Shown: piece by piece, positions 7,611-16,740 of the stretch
How the letters are laid out: each line of letters starts with the position of its first letter
How positions within the stretch are numbered: position 1 is the first letter of the stretch
Assembly: GCA_019359695.1 (NCBI GenBank)
Contig: JAHHGV010000060.1
Span: forward strand, 1 to 41,916
DNA from: Brasilonema angustatum HA4187-MV1
GTDB taxonomy: Bacteria; Cyanobacteriota; Cyanobacteriia; Cyanobacteriales; Nostocaceae
Reading direction: 5' to 3'
Length of the DNA: 41,916 bases
Notes under the pieces: generated by a model
Database searches by the model: none
What the model saw: the letters and a program-made list of their open reading frames with translations, nothing else
What the model was told of the DNA's origin: nothing
Translations under genes and position numbers: made by a program

Positions 7611-8209
7611 CTATGTATCTCAAGTAGTATTTTCCGGAGATTTATGAAATTTATCTTCTTTAATTTTTATAAATTAGTACTGTAAAAAACCCTAAAAATT
7701 ACGAATACATAATATTGCCGCTTCTTCAAAAAACAATAATTCGGATTGCCAATAAGAATAATCCACAGAGTTGCATCTGGTATCTATAGCAATCCTAGAT
7801 GATGAAAAAAGTTTTGATTGAATTAACCGCAGGAGGCAAGAGAGAGCGTTGAGGAGGAAAACAGAGAGTTTCACGAATAATTTCGGACTGCTATATCAGG
7901 TTTACTAAATTATAAATTGTTGCGATAGATTGGGAAATTAAAAAGTGTTTAATTTACTTTGAACCCAAGATTCCTAGATACTTGGTGCCACAAGCTAAAC
8001 ACACATTTCAGACGACTCACTGTGTTTATTAACAGAGTTGATAAATAACGTCAATAAGCTGAAAAATCATCTAGAGCAAATAAGGAGCCAGATTTAAGAA
8101 CTCAAGATTCAGAAATATATTTTCTAAACCCTAGCACCTGAATTCTGACTCCTCTATCTTGGAAGATTACAGTCACGTTGTATCGTGCTTGCTAAATAAC
8201 CAGCCGTAG
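7611..8209. other. Intergenic region between rnc and cpcG
   Basis: About 600 bp of AT-rich DNA with no convincing gene. A short minus-strand frame at 7692-7874 has no recognisable features. The only structured part is the imperfect inverted repeat at 8083-8153. The promoter of rnc should lie in the first 100-200 bp above 7610. Confidence 0.6.
8083..8153. repeat. Imperfect inverted repeat after cpcG, possible terminator
   Basis: AGGAGCCAGA (8083-8092) pairs with TCTGACTCCT (8144-8153) with one mismatch around a 51-nt AT-rich interior containing further TTCAGAA/CTGAATT-type complementarity. It resembles an AGGAGTCAGAATTCAG repeat common in Nostocales. It lies 57 bp past the cpcG stop and may end that transcript. 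Confidence 0.45.
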
Positions 8210-8962
8210 TTACCGGCGGCGATAAGGCACTGTTTTCTCGTAATCAATGTTGTAAGGCGAAATCCGTTGTGGAGGATTACCTGTTGGATTAATACTCTGA
8301 GCCATTGATGCAAACAGAGCTGGATCACCTGCTTTAGCCTGCTTGTCGGGTGGAGTGTAGCGACGTACAATGGTTTGCCAGATGATTTGCGGGAAGCCGA
8401 GTTGTGCACGATGGTATTCATCGTAGCGCGGAGACTTGATGTTGAATGGCAATTGGCTGGCTCCTGAAGGCAGAACCCGACGACGTTGGTAGGGAACAAT
8501 GCTGTCACCAAAGTTCTCTAAGTATTCGTCGCTGTTGAGCAGATCATTGATGAAGCCAGCCCGACCTTTGGTTGCTACCACGATTGACCAAGCAATTTTT
8601 TCCCGTTCGCTGTAAACATCACGTCCCAAAATCCGCTGAACACAATGCTCAACAAAGCGGTAGTTGCTGTTGAGGTTATAGAAGCTACCAGTGAAGGTTT
8701 TGGACAAAGCCAATCCACGAATAAACTCACGGACGGTAATCTGTCCACTGCGGAGCTGCGACTCCAAAAAACGCTCCCGATCAGAGGCAAAAGCATGGAA
8801 AAATATCTGACGGTAGGCTGCCTCGATTAAGTTATCTAGGTCACTAGCAGAAAGTAAGTTGTCAGTGGAGAAGATTCTAGGCTGTTCATCACCCGGAATT
8901 TCGTAGCCAGTAACACGATTATTTTGACTTAAAGGCGCATACTCTAGCAGAGGAATAGCCAC
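8210..8962 (-). CDS. cpcG: Phycobilisome rod-core linker polypeptide CpcG
   Basis: 250 residues. The conserved linker domain covers about residues 10-190: [26 protein letters not shown] at the start, [37 protein letters not shown] in the centre, and [24 protein letters not shown] near its end. This family joins phycocyanin rods to the allophycocyanin core on the cytoplasmic face of thylakoids. The C-terminus is polar ([17 protein letters not shown]) and has no hydrophobic helix, so it is the core-attaching CpcG1 type rather than the membrane-anchored CpcL/CpcG2 type. It stands alone, without cpcBACD or further cpcG copies alongside, unlike the cpcG tandem arrays at the end of cpc operons in many Nostocales. 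Confidence 0.92.
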   Translation of the reverse strand: MAIPLLEYAPLSQNNRVTGYEIPGDEQPRIFSTDNLLSASDLDNLIEAAYRQIFFHAFASDRERFLESQLRSGQITVREFIRGLALSKTFTGSFYNLNSNYRFVEHCVQRILGRDVYSEREKIAWSIVVATKGRAGFINDLLNSDEYLENFGDSIVPYQRRRVLPSGASQLPFNIKSPRYDEYHRAQLGFPQIIWQTIVRRYTPPDKQAKAGDPALFASMAQSINPTGNPPQRISPYNIDYEKTVPYRRR

Positions 8963-9069
8963 GTTTAATAACTTCCTTCTTACTAAACTTTACAAGTTTT
9001 CCTCATCATAAGGGTAAAATGGCCTAAAGTTTTCAGGAATATGATAAAACATTACACTCCTTAACATTT

Positions 9070-9102
9070 AGATGAAAGCCTTATAACTAAAAGCTTTCAT
9101 CT
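9070..9102. promoter_or_regulatory. Stem-loop upstream of cpcG
   Basis: AGATGAAAGC (9070-9079) and GCTTTCATCT (9093-9102) form a perfect 10-bp stem with a 13-nt loop, about 110 bp upstream of the cpcG start. Without a T-run it is more likely a 5' leader structure or repeat than a terminator. Confidence 0.4.
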
Positions 9103-9482
9103 CATCAAGATGACATCACTTTGGCACGTTTTGTTTGGATGCATCTCGGTTTTGATAAGTATCAAAGATGCTGGGAAGCTGTTCAAAATTCAAAAGCTTA
9201 TCACTGGGAAGCATCCTAGCTTCTAAATACAGAATCGCACAAGTTGGTACATGAAACACAAAATTAGCATGCTATTTAACCCAAAAATAATCTGAAGTTC
9301 ACTCTGGGCACGAAGTGTTGATGGTTAAATAACAAAGTTTTCCCGAATCGCTTTATTGGGTACAAATTGTTAAAAGAGCATATGCGGGGCGAGTTTGAGG
9401 TGTCGATTTATTGTATTCTATATTACCACAGATAGACTAGACCTCTTCCATTGGTTGGTTTATACACTAGGGTGATTGTATC

Positions 9483-9724
9483 TGATACCGTTTCACTTTA
9501 AGGTTGATACAAATAGAGAGCAGGGAGCACAGGGAGCAGGAGAAAGAATTAAGTAGGTCGGCGTAAATAATTATTGTTGGGATAAGGTAGGGGACACCCG
9601 AGCACCCGAGCAGGGAGAGTAAGAGTTTGAGCCTTATTTACTTTTCTTCACACAGTTTGGTTTTATTGCACCGACTTACTTAGAGACAATCATTTGTATC
9701 AGCCCTGATCGTGAAATGGTATGA
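9483..9724. repeat. MITE-like element, 242 bp, imperfect 32-bp terminal inverted repeats
   Basis: TGATACCGTTTCAC...TTGATACAAAT (9483-9514) is matched in inverted orientation at 9692-9724. A second internal inverted pair (AAGTAGGTCGGCG near 9550 and CGCCGAC-like CACCGACTTACTT near 9670) makes the whole unit foldable. There is no coding frame. The ends resemble a dispersed Nostocales repeat. The middle contains GAGCAGGGAG/GAGCACCCGAGCAG micro-repeats. Confidence 0.6.
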
Positions 9725-9807
9725 CTCAAACCAGAAGCGCTATAAATACGGTTCCAATGTCATGTCGAGTAGATTACTTGATAAATTGATTCAAAACAAC
9801 GCATTAG

Positions 9808-9854
9808 AAAACCGCTTGTTGTGTTGTTTTATGTAACACACAACAAGCGGTTTT
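9808..9854. terminator. Strong bidirectional terminator hairpin
   Basis: A perfect 17-bp stem (9808-9824 with 9838-9854) with core ACCGCTTGTTGTGT, a 13-nt loop, and T-runs on both strands (GGTTTTT, and GGTTTTC on the minus strand). It is 360 bp beyond the prfA stop, so it is the best candidate for the 3' end of the long ribosomal-protein transcript; it could equally shield cpcG from read-through. Confidence 0.65.
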
Positions 9855-9890
9855 TCATGATACTGAAAAGCAGTGGCTAGTAATTAATGC

Positions 9891-10183
9891 AGGACTTACG
9901 CATTGAAAACCAAAAACCTCGATTGCCCCTTCAAAAGCAGGGGAAATCTTAAAAGCCTAGGACTTACGCACTGTACAAAAAAGACATCATGTGTATAACG
10001 TGATTTGGTCGTTCCAGACTTTTGATAATTACCGCCAGATGGGTGACGATCACTAAAAGATGATCGGAAAATTCACATTTGAATGCCTCAAACCCATACC
10101 TCATATTTTGTATTTCCTGTCAATACGTAAGTCCTAAAGCCCCTTTTTAACTCTATTGGAGGATCTCTTCTGCGTAAGTCCTA
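9891..10183. repeat. TIR-bounded repeat with a second copy nested inside
   Basis: The 12-13-bp motif AGGACTTACGCA occurs at 9891-9902 and 9959-9970, and its inverse (T[AG]CGTAAGTCCTA) at 10124-10136 and 10171-10183. The order (two direct, then two inverted) indicates a roughly 180-bp unit (about 9957-10136) inserted into an older unit with the same ends (9891-10183). The inner termini TAGGACTTACGCACTG and CAATACGTAAGTCCTA match at 14 of 16 positions. No transposase is encoded, so both are probably non-autonomous derivatives of an IS with these ends. Confidence 0.65.
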
Positions 10184-10213
10184 TAATGATAAAAAAACTA
10201 CCAAACCTAAAGA

Positions 10214-11314
10214 TTAACTATTAGCGCCAGAAGCTGCGAGTTCTGCTAAGCGTTCTTGTTGATCTTGAGAAATACAAGCTTGAATAATGTCCTCAAGTTC
10301 GCCTTCTAGAACTGCGTTAAGCGAATAGTTATGATTTAAGCGGTGGTCGGTGGCACGGTTATCTTTGTAGTTATAAGTGCGAATCTTTTCAGAACGCGAT
10401 CCTGTACCTACTTGCGATCGCCGCATAGAAGTCACAGCTTCCTGTTGTTCTCGCAACTTCATCTCATACAGTTTTGCTCGCAGGATCTGCATTGCCCGTT
10501 CTTTATTTTGTAACTGGCTGCGTTCTTCTGTACAGAAAATCCGGATACCAGTAGGTTTGTGGAACAAGTCAGCGGCTGTTTCCACTTTGTTGACGTTTTG
10601 TCCACCAGCACCACCAGAACGAGCTGTGCTCATTTCAATATCCTTCGGATCAATGTGGATTTCTACGTCATCCACCTCTGGCATGATCGCCACAGTTGCT
10701 GTTGAGGTGTGAACCCGTCCCCCAGCTTCAGTGACTGGCACACGCTGCACGCGATGCACTCCAGCTTCAAACTTTAGCTTGCTGTATACGCTATCGCCTT
10801 GAATTTCCAAAATGGCTTCTTTAAAGCCGCCCATTTCCGCCAAGGACTCACTGACTAACTTCACGCGCCAACTTTGGCTGTCAGCATACTTTGAGTACAA
10901 TCGTACTAAATCACCAGCCCAGATACTTGCTTCATCACCACCAGTACCCGCACGAATTTCCAACATGATGTTTTTATCATCGTTGGGGTCACGAGGTAGT
11001 AGCAATATCTTTAAGCGATTTTCTAATTGTTCTATTTTTTGCTCAAGTTCTTGAACTTCCAGGGCTGCCATTTCTTGCAGTTCTGGATCACTTTGAGATT
11101 CTTTGAGCACCTGACGCGCCCCTACGAATTCTTCCTGGGCGTTTTTCCAGGTTTCGTAGGTATCTACCACTTCTTCTAAAGAAGAGCGTGCCTTTGCAAT
11201 TTTTTGATACTCATCAGGATTTTTGGCAGTATCGGGGTCGGCAAGGCGACGAGTCAATTCATGAAAAGTTTGTTCAACGGATTTTAGTTTCTCCAGCAGG
11301 TATGTTTCAGCCAT
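10214..11314 (-). CDS. prfA: Peptide chain release factor 1
   Basis: 366 residues from ATG 11314 ([10 protein letters not shown]); an in-frame GTG at 11329 is less likely because it overlaps AAGGAG, the probable ribosome binding site of the ATG. The catalytic GGQ loop that triggers peptidyl-tRNA hydrolysis is present as [15 protein letters not shown]. The RF1-type stop-recognition region is followed by [23 protein letters not shown], and the C-terminus contains [19 protein letters not shown], both typical. Residues 1-110 form the helical domain 1. It is the last gene of the minus-strand ribosomal cluster, downstream of rpmE. Confidence 0.97.
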   Translation of the reverse strand: MAETYLLEKLKSVEQTFHELTRRLADPDTAKNPDEYQKIAKARSSLEEVVDTYETWKNAQEEFVGARQVLKESQSDPELQEMAALEVQELEQKIEQLENRLKILLLPRDPNDDKNIMLEIRAGTGGDEASIWAGDLVRLYSKYADSQSWRVKLVSESLAEMGGFKEAILEIQGDSVYSKLKFEAGVHRVQRVPVTEAGGRVHTSTATVAIMPEVDDVEIHIDPKDIEMSTARSGGAGGQNVNKVETAADLFHKPTGIRIFCTEERSQLQNKERAMQILRAKLYEMKLREQQEAVTSMRRSQVGTGSRSEKIRTYNYKDNRATDHRLNHNYSLNAVLEGELEDIIQACISQDQQERLAELAASGANS

Positions 11315-11367
11315 GACGAATACAGTCACTCCTTAAAAAATAGCAAATTCGCTTGAGCATTAAATAC

Positions 11368-11400
11368 AACAATCGACCCAGCTTATGCAGGGTCGTTGTT
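11368..11400 (-). terminator. Hairpin between rpmE and prfA
   Basis: AACAATCGACCC (11368-11379) pairs with GGGTCGTTGTT (11390-11400) with one bulge. On the minus strand it sits 20 nt after the rpmE stop and is followed by GTATTTAAT, a weak U-tract. It may attenuate transcription into prfA or stabilise the upstream mRNA. Confidence 0.45.
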
Positions 11401-11419
11401 AAAAGCTAAAGCTAAGCGG

Positions 11420-11659
11420 CTACTTTTTCCTTCTTCCGCCTTTGGATTGACCTTCCATCATGCCATATTTACGCAGGAAGCGTTCTACGCGACCTTCGGT
11501 GTCAATTATCTTCTGAGTACCTGTATAAAAGGGGTGGTTTCCAGACCAAACATCTACGTGCAATTCTGGCTTAGTAGAGCCAACAGTCATCACAAGTTGA
11601 CCGTTACAGTAAACTTTTGCATCTGGATACCACTGGGGATGAATCTCTGGTTTCGCCAT
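11420..11659 (-). CDS. rpmE: Ribosomal protein bL31
   Basis: 79 residues with the L31 pattern IHPQWYPDAKVYCNG ... VDVWSGNHPFYTG ... VERFLRKYG. Only one cysteine (C18) of the zinc-binding set remains: the usual CxxC before HPFYTG is WSGN here, so this is a zinc-independent (C-minus) L31, expected to stay on the ribosome in zinc limitation. A basic tail (GGRRKK) follows. It lies 170 bp after rpsI. Confidence 0.95.
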   Translation of the reverse strand: MAKPEIHPQWYPDAKVYCNGQLVMTVGSTKPELHVDVWSGNHPFYTGTQKIIDTEGRVERFLRKYGMMEGQSKGGRRKK

Positions 11660-11832
11660 TTTTCTTTCCGTGGTCTATCTATACCAATTATAACTTTCAG
11701 GTTTTCCGCGGGTTGTAGAACTTTGGATTTTAGATTTTTGGGATTATCATAGCAACCGCTGATCAAGGCAGGTGTACGTGGTCATCACAGAAAATTATCT
11801 GCGTCAAGGGTGCAGTTAAAATCCAAAATTGC

Positions 11833-12246
11833 TTAACGCTTGGAGTACTGAGGTGCTTTACGAGCTTTGTGCAAACCGTATTTTTTGCGCTCTTTTGCTC
11901 GTGGGTCGCGAGTCAGGTAGCCTTCGATTTTTAAAGGCGGACGGTTTTCTGGGTCAAGTTGGCAAAGTGCACGAGCAACTCCCAGACGAACTGCATCTGA
12001 TTGTCCAGTTAAACCGCCCCCTTCAGCTTTGACGAGAATATCGTATTCATTTTCCAAGCCTAAAGTTTCTAAAGGTGCTTTGGCAAGGGAAATGTAGTTT
12101 GGGTTGAATTGGAAGTAAAGGTCTCCTGGTTTGCCATTGACAATCAATTGTCCAGTACCGGGAACCAAGCGAACCCGCGCGATCGCGGATTTACGACGAC
12201 CTGTACCCCAATACATAGCACGACCGCTATTATCTGCTGCTTGCAT
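11833..12246 (-). CDS. rpsI: Ribosomal protein uS9
   Basis: 137 residues. [20 protein letters not shown] near the start and the terminal [17 protein letters not shown] are diagnostic; the arginine-ended tail reaches toward the P-site tRNA. The ATG shares one base with the rplM stop (TAATG), so S9 translation is coupled to L13, the usual bacterial pairing. Confidence 0.97.
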   Translation of the reverse strand: MQAADNSGRAMYWGTGRRKSAIARVRLVPGTGQLIVNGKPGDLYFQFNPNYISLAKAPLETLGLENEYDILVKAEGGGLTGQSDAVRLGVARALCQLDPENRPPLKIEGYLTRDPRAKERKKYGLHKARKAPQYSKR

Positions 12247-12707
12247 TAATCTTGTACTCCTGGAATTGTCTGAATTTGTAACTCTTTTGGTTGTTGTGCT
12301 GCATGGGGATGAGTTGGTCCAGCGTAAACTTTTAGCTTAGTAAACAATTGCCGTCCCAAGCTATTTTTCGGTAGCATACCTTTGATGGCATGTTCCACAA
12401 TCCTTTCTGGCAAACGTTGTTGTAGCTTGTCAAAGGTTTCGGTCTTCATTCCACCGGGACGACCGGAATGACGACGGTAAAGTTTTTGTGTGCGTTTTTT
12501 ACCTGTTACTTCGACTTTTTCAGCATTTACAACGATGACAAAATCACCTGTGTCCATGTGAGGGGTATAGTGGGGTTTATTTTTCCCTCTGAGAACCATA
12601 GCGATTTCGCTTGCTAAGCGACCGAGGCGTTGGTTAGTAGCGTCTATGACGTACCAATCGCGCTCCATAGTATTCTGAGGAGGAAGATATGTTTTGTCTG
12701 TTGTCAT
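12246..12707 (-). CDS. rplM: Ribosomal protein uL13
   Basis: 153 residues. Recognised by [58 protein letters not shown] and the closing [18 protein letters not shown]. It lies 41 bp after truA in a short spacer built of AGTCTTT/TTGTCTTT micro-repeats (12709-12748). It is translationally coupled to rpsI. Confidence 0.97.
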   Translation of the reverse strand: MTTDKTYLPPQNTMERDWYVIDATNQRLGRLASEIAMVLRGKNKPHYTPHMDTGDFVIVVNAEKVEVTGKKRTQKLYRRHSGRPGGMKTETFDKLQQRLPERIVEHAIKGMLPKNSLGRQLFTKLKVYAGPTHPHAAQQPKELQIQTIPGVQD

Positions 12708-12748
12708 TTGTCTTGAGTCCTTTGTCTTTAGTCTTTTGTCTTTAGTCC

Positions 12749-13576
12749 TTATTGACCAAAGACTAATTTGGGTTGGGTTTCAAACCAAATCTCTGGGGGA
12801 AACGGGAAATCAGGATAGCCGACTCGCAACAAGCACAAGCCGTGAGCAGGCGCGGCATATTTTACTTCTTGACGTCGTTGATCTTTCCAAATGTCGGTGA
12901 AACTAGTTAGTGTGAGTTGTCTGGAACCAACTTGTACCAACATTCCTACTAATAGCCGCACCATACCATACAAAAATCCATCTGCCTGAATTTCAATATA
13001 AAGAAATGGTCCAGTACGATAACACTCTGCTGCTTGTACTTCTACCCAAGAATGCTGGCGTCCTGAGTTTGCTCGGTGAAAAGCAGCTAGGTGGTGCTTT
13101 CCAATCAAAGGTTCCAGTGCAGTCTGGATGAGAGATTCATCCAAAGGTTCGAGATAATAATGCCAACTAAAAGCGCTGGCAAACAAGTTCGGTAACTTTT
13201 CAGTATAGAACGTGTAACGATACCGTCGATAGATAGCACTAAAACGAGCGTGCCAATTGTGACTCACTTCTGCGGAGGCTCGAATTAGTATATCTTTGGG
13301 CAAATAGCTGTTAAGAATGGTTGCCCATTTGTGAGCGGGTATCGGACTTGTGACATTAAAATGTGCCACTTGAGCAGCTGCGTGAACTCCAGCATCAGTT
13401 CGCCCTGCGCCGTACAGCGTCACTGGATGACCTAGGATATGAGAAAGAGCTGTTTCTATCTCTTCTTGGACAGTGCGTTGTTGCGGTTGCCGTTGCCAGC
13501 CATGAAAATGAGTGCCCAGGTATTGAATGACCAGGGCGACTCGAATTTTTTGTGTAGGCTGGTGGCTACTTAACAT
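12749..13576 (-). CDS. truA: tRNA pseudouridine synthase A
   Basis: 275 residues. TruA isomerises uridines 38-40 of the tRNA anticodon stem. The catalytic aspartate is in [18 protein letters not shown], and the substrate-binding blocks [27 protein letters not shown] and [20 protein letters not shown] are all present. Length is typical. Between rplQ and rplM, as in other cyanobacterial alpha clusters. Confidence 0.95.
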   Translation of the reverse strand: MLSSHQPTQKIRVALVIQYLGTHFHGWQRQPQQRTVQEEIETALSHILGHPVTLYGAGRTDAGVHAAAQVAHFNVTSPIPAHKWATILNSYLPKDILIRASAEVSHNWHARFSAIYRRYRYTFYTEKLPNLFASAFSWHYYLEPLDESLIQTALEPLIGKHHLAAFHRANSGRQHSWVEVQAAECYRTGPFLYIEIQADGFLYGMVRLLVGMLVQVGSRQLTLTSFTDIWKDQRRQEVKYAAPAHGLCLLRVGYPDFPFPPEIWFETQPKLVFGQ

Positions 13577-13621
13577 AAAATCAACTTGAGGCGGAAGTTA
13601 GAAAGATAAAATTTTTATTTG

Positions 13622-13752
13622 TATCCCTGCGGGTTCGCCAGTCGCCTGCAGAAGAGCCAGTACTTGATTAGGGTCTCCCTCTCCTGACGGAGACGCTACG
13701 CTAACACGCTTGTTCTGGCGTTGGAAACCCTACCAAGAGAGCTGGTCTCACC
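13622..13752. repeat. Dispersed repeat cluster between truA and rplQ
   Basis: A GC-richer patch in a 199-bp gap, with CCTGCGGGTTCGCCAGTCGCC, a GTCTCC...GGAGACGCTACGC hairpin, and TTCTGGCGTTGGAAACCCTACCAAG. The motif set (CGCCAGT, GGAAACCC, GCTGGTCTC) recurs at 15255-15380, near 15570 and at 21080-21200, so these look like copies of one repeat family lodged inside the ribosomal cluster. Confidence 0.5.
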
Positions 13753-13775
13753 TTCTAGTTTCTACCTTTATTTGT

Positions 13776-14126
13776 TTAGACGAGTTCGATGATTGCCATC
13801 TTAGAATTATCACCCCGGCGTGGTACGGTATGCAGGATACGGGTGTAACCTCCTTGGCGATTCCCATACCGTGTGGGAACTTGCTCAAACAGAGCATGAA
13901 CAAGTTGTTTATCGTATATATAACCGAAGGCTTGACGGCGTGCTGCTAAAGAACCTTCTTTCGCAAGAGTAATCATTTTGTCCACTTCAGAGCGTACCAC
14001 CTTAGCTCGGGCTAAAGTGGTAGTAATTCGTCCATGACGAATTAATTCAGTGGTAAGCGCTCGCAACAGAGCGCGGCGTTGGTCAGCTGGTTTGCTGAGT
14101 TTTTTGATCCGACAACGGTGACGCAT
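13776..14126 (-). CDS. rplQ: Ribosomal protein bL17
   Basis: 116 residues beginning [20 protein letters not shown], with the L17 core [37 protein letters not shown] and terminal [14 protein letters not shown]. Full length for the family. It follows rpoA after 93 bp containing heptameric repeats. Confidence 0.97.
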   Translation of the reverse strand: MRHRCRIKKLSKPADQRRALLRALTTELIRHGRITTTLARAKVVRSEVDKMITLAKEGSLAARRQAFGYIYDKQLVHALFEQVPTRYGNRQGGYTRILHTVPRRGDNSKMAIIELV

Positions 14127-14137
14127 AATCTTTTGTG

Positions 14138-14179
14138 TTAGTTGTTAGTTGGTAGTTGGTAGTTGTTAGTTGGTAGTTA
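14138..14179. repeat. STRR-type heptamer array between rpoA and rplQ
   Basis: Six consecutive 7-mers of the form TTAGTTG or GTAGTTG. Short tandemly repeated heptamers are characteristic of heterocystous cyanobacteria. They lie in the untranslated gap and are probably transcribed with the operon. They are not a CRISPR array: units are 7 bp and have no spacers. Confidence 0.75.
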
Positions 14180-14219
14180 GTTGTTCTACTAATCACTCAC
14201 AACTAACGAATAACCAGTT

Positions 14220-15167
14220 TTAGGCGTGTTTGTTAGCTCTTTCAGTTGGTAAGGTGATTCCCAAGCGTCGCTGTAAGGCTTCAACAACTTCTTCAGCTGA
14301 CTTTTGACCAAAGTTTTTTATTTCTAATAGGTCTTCTTGGGTGTAATCCAACAAATCAGCTACAGAGTTTACTTGTGCTCGTTTGAGGCAGTTATAAGCT
14401 CGTACTGACAATTGCAACTCTTCAATAGGAATCTGAGCGGTTGGGTCGTCTGGGATTTCTGCGCCTACATCCGGTATATCGAGCGAGATCTCTTTCAACG
14501 GGTTAAACAAATCCACCAGTATAGTAGCGGCAGAGGAGAGTGCTTCTTGAGGGGTCAAACTACCATTTGTCCAAATTTCTAGTAACAATCTGTCTTTTGG
14601 TATCCCACCCTCTCCACGAGTTTCTTCAACGCTGTAGTTGACTTTCCGCACTGGCATAAATATTGAGTCGATTTGGAGAAAGTCCAAAGATGTGGCTTCT
14701 TCACGACCCCGCTCTACAGTACGATATCCTTTGCCTCTTTCAATCCGAAATTCCATTTCCAGCTTGCCACCTTCAGCGACAGTAGCTATGTATTGGGTCG
14801 GATCGATGACTTCTACTTCACTAGGCAAATCAAAATGTGCTGAAGTGACTGTTGTTGGACCTGTAACGAGTAAGCGACCAATTTGGGGTTGAGAGGAGTA
14901 GCTTTTAAGAATCACTTCCTTCATTTTCATCATCATTTCAAGCACATCTTCTCGTACACCATGAACGGTGGCGAACTCGTGTGTCACGCCTGCAATCCGA
15001 ACAGCAGTTACAGCTGTCCCCTCTAGGTTGGAAAGTAATACCCGTCTCAGGGCATTGCCAACTGTCGTACCTTGACCGCGCTCTAGAGGTTCTAAGACGA
15101 ATTTACTGTGATTACTCCTATTGTCTTCAGTACTTGACTCTACACATTCAATTTGAAACTGCGCCAT
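14220..15167 (-). CDS. rpoA: RNA polymerase alpha subunit
   Basis: 315 residues from ATG 15167 (MAQFQIECVES), chosen over an in-frame ATG at 15185 because GGGAGG lies 7 nt before it. The N-terminal assembly domain shows FVLEPLERGQGTTVGNALRRVLLSNLEGTAVTAVRI and DLFNPLKEISLDI. After a linker (about 225-245) the C-terminal domain contains LQLSVRAYNCLKRAQVNSVADLLDYTQEDLLEIKNFGQKSAEEV, the part that contacts UP elements and activators. An unusual 1.1-kb gap separates it from rpsK. Confidence 0.97.
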   Translation of the reverse strand: MAQFQIECVESSTEDNRSNHSKFVLEPLERGQGTTVGNALRRVLLSNLEGTAVTAVRIAGVTHEFATVHGVREDVLEMMMKMKEVILKSYSSQPQIGRLLVTGPTTVTSAHFDLPSEVEVIDPTQYIATVAEGGKLEMEFRIERGKGYRTVERGREEATSLDFLQIDSIFMPVRKVNYSVEETRGEGGIPKDRLLLEIWTNGSLTPQEALSSAATILVDLFNPLKEISLDIPDVGAEIPDDPTAQIPIEELQLSVRAYNCLKRAQVNSVADLLDYTQEDLLEIKNFGQKSAEEVVEALQRRLGITLPTERANKHA

Positions 15168-15185
15168 GGGGTCGCCTCCCTTCAT

Positions 15186-16285
15186 ATAAGGTCTTGCTAG
15201 TAGACAAATTTATTGCCTTGAGTGACACTTTCGTTATCGTGAAAACCGTCTTTACCAGTGTCCTTAAGGGGCAGTCCGACGCCCTTGCGGGTTCGCCAGC
15301 TCCCTATGTCGGTAAACCCCAACACAACAGCCAGATCTGGCAGGGGGGGAAACATCGGTGCTGCACTGGTCTCACCAGTTGGCCAGAGTCAGCAAACCCG
15401 TTCAAGGGAAAGCTCTTCAAGTCGAGCCTGGGCTGTGCTTCAGTGTGCTCCTTTGTAGACGTTCTTTGGGTAATTTTGCCAAATAAGGCTGCAAGTGACG
15501 TCCGGAGATCAACAGAACACCTACTATCTTTGAGGATGCCGAAAAGCGCGTCTACAAGCTGACAAACCCTTTCACCAGTTCTTTTGGGGAAACCAGGCAA
15601 CTGCGGTCTCTCCTGCAAAGACGGTATGTGAACTAGGGAGGGCATTGCCAACGTCAGTTGCATTCTAAGGAGCACCAACCCCGTGCGGGTATCTCCTATG
15701 TTCTAAGCCCTATGCCTACGGCATAGGGCTTAGACCAGTAACAAACGTACGCTAAACCTGGCACAGAGCACCTGCCGAACCACAACACAGTGGCAAGGAC
15801 AAACAGTTGTACACGAGTACCCTTGATTAAACGGCTGTTTTCATACTCGGAGGAACTTGTACAAGTAGTCCTTTCAAGTCGGCAAAGCCTTTTGCTAGTT
15901 GCTTGCTTTCGGGTTACCCTGTTGGAGCTTACACTCACCATGCGGCTCTGCCTTCTCGAATGTACTTAATGCCCCCTTAAACTACGAGGTTTATCAAACT
16001 GTATGTCCAATGATGGTGAAGTTTGATCCCAAGAATTGCCAACGGGCAGTAATGGTCTTTTGTTATTTGAAGTTTCGAGTTTTCAGGGGGAAGTTGATCA
16101 GTGGAACGAAAGAAAACTCTCCGTAATGGGGGTCTTTCGTATAATCCTTGATGCAACCTAGGTTTTCTCAAACTTCTCGCCCTTACCCTATGGCTAACGC
16201 CACGCCTTACGGCTATCGGGAACGTCCGTCGCCTAGGTCGGGAAAGCCGTCATTCGCGCTGGACTTACCGCTTCATAAATTCTCT
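15186..16285. other. 1.1-kb non-coding insertion between rpsK and rpoA
   Basis: A stretch richer in G+C than the other intergenic regions, lacking any convincing gene. Frames up to 124 codons exist on the minus strand but show no recognisable protein. It contains repeat-family motifs (GCGGGTTCGCCAG, GGGGAAACC, TCACCAGTT), a 15-bp perfect hairpin (15702-15734), and the palindrome-like GCTAACGCCACGCCTTACGGC near 16194. In other cyanobacteria rpsK and rpoA are usually separated by roughly 50-200 bp. Minus-strand transcripts of rpoA must either cross it or start inside it, so a separate rpoA promoter is possible. Confidence 0.6.
15702..15734. repeat. Perfect 15-bp hairpin with 3-nt loop
   Basis: TCTAAGCCCTATGCC, loop TAC, then its exact complement. 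The core TGCCTACGGCA is also found at the left window edge near base 24 and is a frequent palindromic repeat in these genomes. No T-tract follows on the operon strand, so it is probably a repeat or RNA stabiliser rather than a terminator. Confidence 0.6.
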
Positions 16286-16684
16286 TTAGACTCGGCGGCG
16301 CTTGGGTGGACGGCAACCATTATGAGGAATCGGGGTAATATCCCGAATTAATGTAATTTCTAGTCCAGCTCCTTGAAGTGCCCGGATAGCTGTTTCTCGA
16401 CCAGCCCCAGGACCGCTGACCATAACTTCTATTTGGCGCATTCCTTGATCCATTGCTCGACGTGCTGCACTTTCAGCTGCGGTCTGGGCTGCAAAAGGAG
16501 TACCTTTTTTTGCTCCCTTGAAACCGCTAGATCCAGCACTTGCCCAGGAGATGACATCTCCATTTTGATCGCTAATGGTGACAATGCTATTGTTAAAAGT
16601 AGACTGGATGTAGGCTATCCCGTTTGGAACATTACGTTTTAGCTTTTTGCTACCTGGTTTCTTTCCGCTTTGTTGTCGCGCCAT
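16286..16684 (-). CDS. rpsK: Ribosomal protein uS11
   Basis: 132 residues. [49 protein letters not shown] and the terminal [19 protein letters not shown] are diagnostic. S11 shapes the 30S platform. It is 57 bp downstream of rpsM and is followed by the large non-coding insertion. Confidence 0.97.
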   Translation of the reverse strand: MARQQSGKKPGSKKLKRNVPNGIAYIQSTFNNSIVTISDQNGDVISWASAGSSGFKGAKKGTPFAAQTAAESAARRAMDQGMRQIEVMVSGPGAGRETAIRALQGAGLEITLIRDITPIPHNGCRPPKRRRV

Positions 16685-16740
16685 ATCGCACTTAGTTAAA
16701 TATTAAGGTTAAGTATTGCTGTAGTTCAGCACAGAAACAA

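Larger units (their letters stand above)
8963..10213. other. Repeat-filled intergenic region between cpcG and prfA
   Basis: 1.25 kb without a convincing gene or tRNA. It holds a 10-bp stem-loop (9070-9102), a 242-bp MITE-like unit (9483-9724), a strong terminator hairpin (9808-9854) and a nested pair of TIR-bounded units (9891-10183). The first 100 bp above 8962 presumably contain the cpcG promoter; no clear -10/-35 pair was identified. Confidence 0.6.

Noticed and set aside
8963-10213. tRNA or small RNA gene in the cpcG-prfA gap
   Set aside because: The hairpins do not form a cloverleaf and no T-loop or CCA-like pattern was found; repeats and a terminator explain the structure.
11314-11329. 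Upstream GTG start for prfA
   Set aside because: It overlaps the AAGGAG sequence that would serve the next ATG; release factor 1 normally begins at MAE.
14138-14179. Possible CRISPR array
   Set aside because: Direct 7-bp units without spacers are STRR repeats; no cas genes in the window.
14981-15562. Long plus-strand frame (193 codons) overlapping the rpoA 5' end and the following gap
   Set aside because: Half of it is antisense to the certain rpoA gene; the rest runs through repeat DNA. No domain, and no ribosome binding site.
15304-15678. 124-codon minus-strand frame in the rpsK-rpoA gap
   Set aside because: Composition follows the repeats (recurring FPKRTG/GLPT-type pieces) and shows no family pattern; treated as non-coding.
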